A stretch of 11,608 nt of DNA from Solirubrobacteraceae bacterium (lineage in GTDB: Bacteria; Actinomycetota; Thermoleophilia; Solirubrobacterales; Solirubrobacteraceae): assembly GCA_030038955.1 (NCBI GenBank), contig JASHQV010000005.1, forward strand, positions 1 to 11,608. The letters are read 5' to 3'. A program made the position numbers and the translations under genes. The notes under the pieces are model-generated. The model was given only the letters and a program-made list of their open reading frames with translations, was not told where the DNA came from and made no database searches. Shown here piece after piece: positions 6,061 to 11,608 of the stretch; positions within the stretch are counted from its first letter, which is position 1; the number at the start of each line of letters is the position of its first letter.

Positions 6061-6084
6061 ATCAGCCGCCGCCGCCAGCGATGA
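6019..6084 (+). CDS. Bridging mini-ORF, 21 aa, Arg-rich, between mce genes 3 and 4
   Basis: ATG 6019 overlaps the mce3 stop (ATGA) and the mini-ORF stop TGA (6082-6084) overlaps the mce4 ATG (6081-6083). The peptide is MRSDRRP, MRSDRRP, ISRRRQR, with 10 arginines among 21 residues. The two first units are identical as protein, while their DNA differs at three bases, all silent: AGA/CGA, GAC/GAT and CGT/CGC. That is hard to explain by neutral drift of a non-coding spacer. There is no ribosome site before either this ORF or mce4, so re-initiation would have to run mce3 to mini-ORF to mce4. No homologous family is recognised. Alternatively it is a relic of duplicated start regions, because mce4 itself begins MRRRRF. 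Confidence 0.55.
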   Translation: MRSDRRPMRSDRRPISRRRQR

Positions 6085-7649
6085 GACGCCGTCGCTTCCA
6101 ACTCCACCTCAGCCGTTTCCAGGCCGGCGCGCTCGGGATCATCCTGATCGCGGCGCTCACCTACGGCTGCTTCACGAAGTTCGCCAACCCGTTCGCGAGC
6201 CCGTTCACGATCAACGCGACGTTCAGCTCGGCCAACGGGATGATCCAGGGTGCCCCCGTCCGGATCGCCGGCGTCGACGTCGGCAAGGTGACCGGCGTGA
6301 CCCCGATCGGCAGCGCCGCCGAAGGCCATCAGGGCGCCAAGGTGACGATGCAGATCAGCGGCAACGGGCTGCCGATCCACCGCAACGCCACCTTCTGGAT
6401 CCGGCCGCGGATCTTCCTCGAGGGCAACTTCTTCGTCGACCTGGAGCCCGGCACGCCCGAGTCGCCGGTGGTCCACAGCGGCCACACGTTCCCGATCCAG
6501 CAGGGCAGCGAACCGGTGCAGCTCGACCAGCTGCTGACCTCGCTGCAGGCCAATACTCGCCAGAGCCTGCAGACGCTGATCGACCAGTACGGCAAGGCCG
6601 TGTACATCGGCGGCAAGTCGTACAACGCCTCGATCCAGTACTGGGCACCCGCCTACAAGTACACGGCGATCGTCACGCACGACCTGCTCGGCACGCGGCC
6701 GAACGACCTCTCCACCTATATCAACAAGGGGGGCACGGTCAGCGCCGCACTCGACGCCCACCCGGAGAGCCTGGAGAACCTGATCAGCTACCTCGACACG
6801 ACCGCCGGCGCGCTCGCCCGCGAGAACACGGCCCTGCAGGCGGCGGTCGCCGAGCTGCCGCAGACGCTGTCGGTGGCGATGCCGACGTTGCGTTCGCTGA
6901 ACGCGGCGTTCCCGCCGCTCGAGCGTCTCGCCGAGGCGCTGATCCCGGGCGTCAAGTCCTCCGGCCCGACGATCGATGCCAGCCTGCCGCTGATCAACCA
7001 GCTGCGGCTGCTCGTCCAGCCCTCCGAGCTGCGTGGTCTGACCGGCGACCTGGCGGTGACGATCCCGGCGCTGGCGAAGCTCGTCAAGGAGACGATCCCG
7101 CTGATGAAGGACGAGGTGCGGCCCGCCTCGAGCTGCACGGTCAACGTGATCTACCCGTGGTCGCAGCTGACGCTCAACGACGGCGTCTTCAGCGGCACCG
7201 CGGGGTTCCCGCTGCGGAAGGTCTACCAGGAGGCGGTCGACTACCTGCCCGGGCTGGCGGGCGAGTCCCGCGACTTCGACGCCAACGGTCCCTACATCCG
7301 GGTGCTCGGCACCGGCGGCACGTTCACGTACTCGCTGCAGTCGGGCCTGTTCGGGCAGGCGCTGGAGCCGATCGAGGGGACCGAGCCGGCGTCCGCCCCG
7401 TACGGGAAGATCCCGCCGCTGAAGCCGCACACCGCCTGCGAGACGCAGGCCGCGATCACCCAGAGCGAGCTCGACGACGGTGGCAAGGGCGCGGCGCCGA
7501 CGGAGGAGTCGACGAATCTGTCGGCCCCCGGCGCGGAGGCTCGCTGGACGTCCGCGGTGGAGGCTGCGATCGCCACGGTCGGAAAGCTGGTTGCCCCCCA
7601 GGGCATCAAGGTGACGGTCTCACCGGCACTGGAGAAGCTCCTCAAATGA
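6081..7649 (+). CDS. MCE/MlaD-family protein, fourth of six
   Basis: Fourth MCE subunit, 522 residues. A basic start (MRRRRF) precedes the anchor at about 15-30, which ends in TYGC. Cys30 is at a lipobox-like place, but Tyr at -2 and Thr at -3 do not fit a good lipobox, so I do not call a lipoprotein. The MCE domain is about 42-124, with GAPVRIAGVDVGKVTGV and an insertion-bearing FLEGNFFVDLEPG. The shared motif PVQLDQLLTSLQANTRQSL spans 145-163. The helical region ends in a C-terminal part with DFDANGPYIRVLGTGGTFTY. The two cysteines outside the anchor are SSCTVN and TACETQ. There is no visible ribosome site; the start overlaps the mini-ORF stop, so expression probably depends on coupling. 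GGAGAAG near its 3' end could serve the next ORF. Confidence 0.93.
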   Translation: MRRRRFQLHLSRFQAGALGIILIAALTYGCFTKFANPFASPFTINATFSSANGMIQGAPVRIAGVDVGKVTGVTPIGSAAEGHQGAKVTMQISGNGLPIHRNATFWIRPRIFLEGNFFVDLEPGTPESPVVHSGHTFPIQQGSEPVQLDQLLTSLQANTRQSLQTLIDQYGKAVYIGGKSYNASIQYWAPAYKYTAIVTHDLLGTRPNDLSTYINKGGTVSAALDAHPESLENLISYLDTTAGALARENTALQAAVAELPQTLSVAMPTLRSLNAAFPPLERLAEALIPGVKSSGPTIDASLPLINQLRLLVQPSELRGLTGDLAVTIPALAKLVKETIPLMKDEVRPASSCTVNVIYPWSQLTLNDGVFSGTAGFPLRKVYQEAVDYLPGLAGESRDFDANGPYIRVLGTGGTFTYSLQSGLFGQALEPIEGTEPASAPYGKIPPLKPHTACETQAAITQSELDDGGKGAAPTEESTNLSAPGAEARWTSAVEAAIATVGKLVAPQGIKVTVSPALEKLLK

Positions 7650-7669
7650 GCTCGGTGAGCGGCGGATGA
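7646..7669 (+). CDS. Bridging mini-ORF, 7 aa, between mce genes 4 and 5
   Basis: ATG 7646 overlaps the mce4 stop (ATGA) and its TGA (7667-7669) overlaps the mce5 ATG (7666-7668). It encodes only MSSVSGG. GGAGAAG (7631-7637) lies 8 nt upstream. By itself this could be chance, since only one in-frame match over 24 bases is needed. It is listed because it repeats the layout of the two longer mini-ORFs at the preceding junctions. GGTGAG (7654-7659) inside it is 6 nt before ATG 7666 and may simply be the mce5 ribosome site. Confidence 0.3.
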   Translation: MSSVSGG

Positions 7670-9081
7670 AGCGGGCGATCAAGACCCACTCCACCGACTT
7701 CGTGGCGATCCTCGTGCTGGTCGTGCTGGCCGCGCTGGTCAGCGGCTACGTGCTCAACCATCAGGGCCTGCGGCTGCCGCTGTTGCAATCGGCGCCGTTC
7801 TCGGACTACGTGGTGCTGCAGACCGGCCAGGCGATCACCCCCGGACAGGGGCAGAGCGTGCGGGTCTCGGGCGTTCAGGTCGGGACGATCGGCAACATCA
7901 CCCTGGAGGGCGGACGTGCTCGCGTGCGGCTCGACATCCTGCCTCAGTACCGCCACCTGATCCGCACCGACGCGACCGCGTTGCTGCGCCCGCGCACGGG
8001 CCTCGACGACATGTTCATCGAGCTCGACCCGGGGCTGCCGCCGGCCCGCGTCGCCCCGGAGGGCTTCACGATCCCGATGTCGAACAGCCTGCCCGACATC
8101 GACCCCGACGAGGTGCTCGACGAGCTCGACTCCGACACCCGCGCCTACCTCGATCAGCTGATCAACGGCGCCGGACTCGGCCTCAAGAACCGGGGCGACG
8201 AGCTGGCACAGGTGCTGGAGCGGTTCGAGCCCACGCATCGGGACCTGGCGCGTGTCAACGAGGCGGTGGCGGTCCGTGGCCGTGACCTCCAGCAGCTGGT
8301 CGACAGCCTCGCCCGCCTGAACACCGCGCTGGCGACCAAGCAGACGCAGATCGAGCAGCTGATCGAGGCGAGCTCGAACGTGTTCCACGCGTTCGCCAGC
8401 GAGGACGGGAACGTCAGCAAGGCGATCTCGCTGCTGCCGGGCACGCTCAAGCAGACGACCGCGACGCTGCAGATGGTGCACGAGTTTGCCGAGCAGCTCG
8501 GCCCCGCGGCCAAGAGCCTGCTGCCGGCGGCGAAGTCGCTGCCGGCGGCGAACAAGGCGCTGCGCGAGCTGGCGACCCCGTCGACGCCGATCGTCAAGAA
8601 CGAGATCCGCCCGTTCGTGGTCGCCGCCAGGCCCGTCGTCCGGGAGCTGCGCCCGGCAGCCGTCAAGCTTGCGGCCGCGACGCCCAACCTGGATACCAGC
8701 TTCCACGTGGTCGACGACTTCCTGAACCTGGTCGGCTACAACCCCGGAGACAAGATGCACGGGTACCTGTGGTGGCTGGCGTGGGTCGACCACAACGCCC
8801 GCTCGGTGTTCTCCAGCCAGGACGCGAACGGCGACTTCCGCAACATCTTCCTGGAGCTGAGCTGCGCCAGCGCGGCCCAGGTCGCGAACGACTCGTCGCT
8901 CGAAGAGGTGCTCTACAACCTCACGCCGATCCTCACCGACGCGGGCCTGTGCCCGAAGCAGGCCGCCGCCGACGCCGCCGCCTACTCGCTGGAGAAGCAG
9001 GGCAAGCTGCCGTCGTGGGCGCGTAACAAGAACACCGCCGGCGCCAAGGTGTCGTTCCTCAGCAAGCTTCCGACCAACTGA
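7666..9081 (+). CDS. MCE/MlaD-family protein, fifth of six
   Basis: Fifth MCE subunit, 471 residues. Anchor about 11-30; MCE domain about 47-123 with GQSVRVSGVQVGTIGNI and GLDDMFIELDPG. The acidic version of the shared motif, DIDPDEVLDELDSDTRAYL, is at about 144-162. A long Gln/Ala/Leu-rich helical segment follows (for example RGRDLQQLVDSLARLNTAL). Its C-terminal part contains GYLWWLAWVDHNARSVFSSQ and two cysteines (ELSCAS, GLCPKQ). In mycobacterial operons the fifth gene, mceE, usually encodes a lipoprotein. This anchor contains no cysteine, so that does not hold here. It is preceded by the 7-codon mini-ORF and joined to the sixth gene by a one-base TGATG overlap (9079-9083). Confidence 0.94.
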   Translation: MKRAIKTHSTDFVAILVLVVLAALVSGYVLNHQGLRLPLLQSAPFSDYVVLQTGQAITPGQGQSVRVSGVQVGTIGNITLEGGRARVRLDILPQYRHLIRTDATALLRPRTGLDDMFIELDPGLPPARVAPEGFTIPMSNSLPDIDPDEVLDELDSDTRAYLDQLINGAGLGLKNRGDELAQVLERFEPTHRDLARVNEAVAVRGRDLQQLVDSLARLNTALATKQTQIEQLIEASSNVFHAFASEDGNVSKAISLLPGTLKQTTATLQMVHEFAEQLGPAAKSLLPAAKSLPAANKALRELATPSTPIVKNEIRPFVVAARPVVRELRPAAVKLAAATPNLDTSFHVVDDFLNLVGYNPGDKMHGYLWWLAWVDHNARSVFSSQDANGDFRNIFLELSCASAAQVANDSSLEEVLYNLTPILTDAGLCPKQAAADAAAYSLEKQGKLPSWARNKNTAGAKVSFLSKLPTN

Positions 9082-10508
9082 TGGAAACCCGCTCCCCCTC
9101 AGTCGCCAAGGTGATCACGATGGTCCTATTCGCGCTGTCGTGCGTCGGGCTGCTGCTGTTCCTGTGGCTGTCGTTCGGCGGCACGATCCCGTTCAACCCG
9201 CAGGGCTACCGGATCAACGTGCCGTTCCAGTATGCCGACGAGCTGGCGCCCCAGGAGGACGTGCGGATCGCCGGCGTGTCGGTCGGGAGCGTCGTCGGCA
9301 CGCGACTGGCGCACGACGGCAACCATACGATCGCGACGCTCCAGATCGACCGCCAGTACGCCCCGCTGCCGGCTGACACGAAGGCGATCCTGCGGACCAA
9401 GACGATCCTCGGCGAGACCTACGTGCAGCTCACCCCTGGGGTTCGCAACGGCCACTACCTGAAGGACGGCGCGTCGATTCCCGAAGGCCAGGTCGTGCCC
9501 GCCGTCCAGCTCGATCAGATCTTCGACGCGCTGGACCCGAAGACGCGCGCCGCCTTCCAGGTCTGGCAGCAGCAGCTGGCCGAGGCGATCAAGGGCAACC
9601 AGGCGAACCTCAGCGACGTGCTCGGCAACCTGCCGGCGTTCGCCTACAACGCCAACGACATCCTGACGGTGCTCGACGTCCAGCACGCGGCGGTCGTCAA
9701 CCTCGTGCGGAACGGCGGCACCGTGTTCAAGGCGATCTCCGCGGATCCGACGGCGCTCCAGAGCCTGATCCGCACCGGCGAGACGACCTTCCACGCGACC
9801 GCCCAGCAGAACAAGGCGCTGGCCGCCAGCTTCCACGTGTTCCCCACCTTCCTCACCCAGAGCCGCCTGACGATGTCCGCCTTGCAGAGCTTCTCGGACA
9901 ACACCAACCCGCTGGTCGTGGCGCTGGAGCCGGCGGCGCGGAACCTCGGCCCGACGATGCGCTCGGTCGCCACGCTGTCGCCGTACCTGCGCCAGCTGTT
10001 CGTCAAGCTCGGCCCACTGATCACCGCCGCCAAGACCGGGCTGCCGGCGACCGCGCAGGTGATCGACGGGTTGAACCCGCTGCTGGGCGCGCTCGGTCCG
10101 TTCCTCGAGCAGCTGAACCCGATCATCGACTGGCTGTCGATCCACCAGCCGCTGCTCAGCGACTTCATCTCCAACGGCGCCGCGGCGCTGAGCGCCACGA
10201 CGACCGCGTTCGGGGGCGGTGGCACCGGTCACTACCTGCGTCAGTTCGGGCCGGTCGGCGCCGAGACGCTGTCGTACGCGCAGAACCGCGATTCCAACAA
10301 TCGCGGCGACACGTACCCGTCGCCGGTGTGGCTGAACACGTCGGCCGATTTCGAGCATGGCGATTTCCCCAGCTGGGACTGCAGCAACGCGGGCGGCCAG
10401 CACGGTGCCACCTCCACCGAGCAGCCGTGCTGGGTGGCGCCGACCCTGCCGGGAGCGAAGGCCGGGAAGATCCCGGAGCTGACGGCGGCCAACTACCCGA
10501 GCAAGTAG
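9081..10508 (+). CDS. MCE/MlaD-family protein, sixth and last of the operon
   Basis: Sixth MCE subunit, 475 residues. Anchor about 10-31; MCE domain about 43-120 with EDVRIAGVSVGSVVGT and the best-kept distal strand of the set, TILGETYVQLTPG. The shared motif PAVQLDQIFDALDPKTRAAF spans 140-159. The helical part is Ala/Leu/Asn-rich, with proline-broken segments such as GLNPLLGALGPFLEQLNPII. The tail (GTGHYLRQFGPVGAETLSYA, then a DRGDTYP-like stretch) has two cysteines (WDCSNA, QPCWVA); a third lies inside the anchor. No ribosome site is seen before ATG 9081, so translation is probably coupled to mce5 through TGATG. It ends the operon, about 70 bp before the end of the convergent regulator gene. 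Confidence 0.94.
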   Translation: METRSPSVAKVITMVLFALSCVGLLLFLWLSFGGTIPFNPQGYRINVPFQYADELAPQEDVRIAGVSVGSVVGTRLAHDGNHTIATLQIDRQYAPLPADTKAILRTKTILGETYVQLTPGVRNGHYLKDGASIPEGQVVPAVQLDQIFDALDPKTRAAFQVWQQQLAEAIKGNQANLSDVLGNLPAFAYNANDILTVLDVQHAAVVNLVRNGGTVFKAISADPTALQSLIRTGETTFHATAQQNKALAASFHVFPTFLTQSRLTMSALQSFSDNTNPLVVALEPAARNLGPTMRSVATLSPYLRQLFVKLGPLITAAKTGLPATAQVIDGLNPLLGALGPFLEQLNPIIDWLSIHQPLLSDFISNGAAALSATTTAFGGGGTGHYLRQFGPVGAETLSYAQNRDSNNRGDTYPSPVWLNTSADFEHGDFPSWDCSNAGGQHGATSTEQPCWVAPTLPGAKAGKIPELTAANYPSK

Positions 10509-10517
10509 GACCTCTTC

Positions 10518-10541
10518 GCGCGCGGCTTTGAGCACGCGCGC
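10518..10541. terminator. GC hairpin between convergent genes, possible bidirectional terminator
   Basis: GCGCGCG (10518-10524) pairs with CGCGCGC (10535-10541) across a 10-nt loop, starting 9 nt after the mce6 stop. There is no U-tract on either strand, so it is a weak call. Its place between convergent genes favours a terminator. Confidence 0.4.
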
Positions 10542-10576
10542 TCACGGGCGGCCCGTCGTCGCGGCGGCGTCGGACC

Positions 10577-11284
10577 TCAGGCGGCGTGCCGTGCGCTGGC
10601 GCCCGCCTCGCCGGCCGGGCCCGTCAGCGCCAGCGAGCCGAGCACCGTGTCGGCCAGCGCGTGATCACCCTCGACGATCAGGCCGCTGCGATCGGCGTCC
10701 GGCGAGAACGCCCGGACCCACGCCTGCACGTCGCCGCGCACCGTGGCGGCGGCGGCCTCGCTGGCGGCCTCGTGGACCACGGCGTGGTCGCCGTGCAGCG
10801 CGATCGTGAACGTCGCCTGGCCGCCGTCGCGGGCGCCGTCGATCACGCTCAGCTCGACCTCGCCTCGCGCGCCCGCCGGCTCGATCAGCCCGGGCGCGAG
10901 CCGGAAGATCGCGCCGAGGTCGATCCGCTCGCTGCTGCGCGGGCCGCTCCACGACCACTGGTAGCCCCAGCGGGCGAGCTCGGCCAGGACCGGCATCAGG
11001 TCGCTGGCCCGCTCGGTCAGCTCGTAATCGACACGCGGCGGGACCTCGCGGTAGCGCTTGCGCGTGAGCATCCCGTCGGCCACCATCCGGTTCAGCCGCG
11101 AGCGCAGCTGCTCGGTGGAGATTCCCGGCAGCACCCGCTGCAGCTCGACGAACCGCCGCGGCCCGGAGGCGAGATCCCGCACGATCAGCAGCGTCCACTT
11201 GTCGCCGACCAGGTCCAGCGCACGTGCGTCTGGCGACCACTGGTCGTATGGGTGCCGCTTTGGTGACGGGGCCTGGGGGATCAC
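10577..11284 (-). CDS. HxlR-family winged-helix regulator with SCP2-like C-terminal domain
   Basis: Predicted DNA-binding regulator of 235 residues. The HxlR winged-helix spans about residues 17-110: ARALDLVGDKWTLLIVRDLASGPRRF, then LPGISTEQLRSRLNRMVADGML and the wing RKRYREVPPRVDYELTERA. The usual N-terminal cysteine of the CPV-type HxlR start is replaced (QWSPDARAL) and the protein has no cysteine at all, so it is not a thiol redox sensor. The rest, about 111-235, resembles the SCP2-like lipid-binding fold seen fused to some actinobacterial HxlR proteins (ATFTIALHGDHAVVH ... DVQAWVRAF ... GLIVEGDHALADTVLGSL). A lipid-responsive repressor next to a lipid-import operon is attractive but inferred. 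The start is GTG 11284; its AGGAGG ends only 2 nt before the codon, which is unusually close, and no better in-frame start exists before the conserved domain. It is convergent with the mce operon and divergent from the next gene. Confidence 0.88.
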   Translation of the reverse strand: MIPQAPSPKRHPYDQWSPDARALDLVGDKWTLLIVRDLASGPRRFVELQRVLPGISTEQLRSRLNRMVADGMLTRKRYREVPPRVDYELTERASDLMPVLAELARWGYQWSWSGPRSSERIDLGAIFRLAPGLIEPAGARGEVELSVIDGARDGGQATFTIALHGDHAVVHEAASEAAAATVRGDVQAWVRAFSPDADRSGLIVEGDHALADTVLGSLALTGPAGEAGASARHAA

Positions 11285-11433
11285 ACCCTCCTATGGGACA
11301 GCCTTCGGGGCTCGAGGCCAAACCCGGAACAACGAAAACCAGTCTAACGGATGCGGTGGGCGTCAAACCGACAAAAGTATGAGCGGCGCGCCGGCACGTG
11401 CCGGTTATCCCCGGGGCTGCCGTTAAGGCGGAT
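11285..11433. other. Divergent intergenic region between the HxlR regulator and a DsbA-like gene
   Basis: About 150 bp, relatively AT-richer than the flanks, and the natural site for two divergent promoters and an HxlR operator. I see TTGACG on the minus strand (11361-11366), but the only -10-like hexamer (TAGACT) is 14 bp away, too close for a standard promoter. AGGAGG (11287-11292, minus) is the ribosome site of the regulator. No gene is supported here. Confidence 0.4.
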
Positions 11434-11608
11434 GTGGGTGACCTGGTGCTCATCTCGCAGCGAATCGCCGACCGCTCGCGGCGCGCAGACGATGCGACCG
11501 TGCTGTTCTTCGCGCCCGGCTGCCCGATCTCCTATCTGGTTGCCGAGCGTGCCGAGCGCGCGCTCGGCGAAGTCGAATGGATGCCGGTGCCGCCGTGCGC
11601 CGCCGTCG
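11434..11608 (+). CDS. Thioredoxin-fold protein, DsbA/2-hydroxychromene-2-carboxylate isomerase-like, 5' part only
   Basis: Only the first 58 codons are inside the window. The segment ATVLFFAPGCPISYLVAERAERALGEVEW has the first strand, active-site turn and first helix of the DsbA/HCCA-isomerase branch of the thioredoxin fold. The site reads C-P-I-S, so the second cysteine of a CxxC pair is missing. That suggests a glutathione- or mycothiol-linked isomerase-like or monothiol function rather than a classic disulfide oxidase. GTG 11434 has AAGG 5 nt upstream. An earlier in-frame GTG at 11398 is possible and would add 12 residues. It is transcribed divergently from the HxlR regulator, a layout in which the regulator often controls its neighbour. 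The assignment to a subfamily is tentative without the rest of the gene. Confidence 0.65.
   Translation, partial: MGDLVLISQRIADRSRRADDATVLFFAPGCPISYLVAERAERALGEVEWMPVPPCAAV

Noticed and set aside
6081..6170. Lipoprotein signal in mce4 (TYGC at residues 27-30)
   Set aside because: Thr at -3 and Tyr at -2 do not match a usual lipobox (small or aliphatic residue pattern), so a plain membrane anchor is more likely.
11379..11426. Short ORF MSGAPARAGYPRGCR in the divergent intergenic region
   Set aside because: No ribosome site, no overlap with the following start, no sign of constraint.

Overview
The window looks like chromosomal DNA of a high-GC actinobacterium. A Thermoleophilia/Solirubrobacterales-type host is my best guess, inferred from base composition, GTG starts, a TTGACG/TAGCGT-type promoter and the style of the MCE and HxlR proteins. 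No sequence search was possible. Both edges cut through a gene.

Layout from left to right. (1) An ECF-type sigma factor is on the minus strand (1-683, C-terminus off the left edge). It appears to carry the start of a C-terminal zinc-finger segment. (2) A complete tRNA-Leu(UAA) lies at 877-961, with a promoter-proximal direct repeat before it and a GC-rich hairpin after it. (3) A short intergenic stretch holds a good candidate promoter (1062-1091) and a repeat-rich leader (1098-1207). (4) One operon of six consecutive MCE/MlaD-family genes follows on the plus strand (1235-10508). Each protein has one N-terminal membrane anchor, one MCE domain, a long helical region and a C-terminal globular tail. 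(5) A GC hairpin lies between convergent genes. (6) A minus-strand HxlR-family regulator with an apparent SCP2-like lipid-binding C-terminus follows (10577-11284). (7) The 5' end of a thioredoxin-fold, DsbA/HCCA-isomerase-like gene runs off the right edge (11434-11608).

The six MCE proteins probably assemble into a heteromeric ring or tube that carries lipids or sterols across the envelope, as mycobacterial MceA-F do. The usual partner genes, the YrbE/MlaE permeases and the MceG ATPase, are absent from the window. Upstream of the first mce gene there is only the tRNA and a sigma factor.

The most unusual feature is at the gene junctions. At three successive junctions (mce2/3, mce3/4, mce4/5) the genes do not touch directly. 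They are bridged by a tiny ORF of 35, 21 and 7 codons whose start overlaps the upstream stop (ATGA) and whose stop overlaps the downstream start (GTGA or ATGA). The two longer ones are built from in-frame tandem repeats of 18 and 21 bp. The three base differences between the 21-bp units are all synonymous, which suggests the peptides may be translated and constrained. I regard these mini-ORF bridges as the best candidate for something undescribed here.
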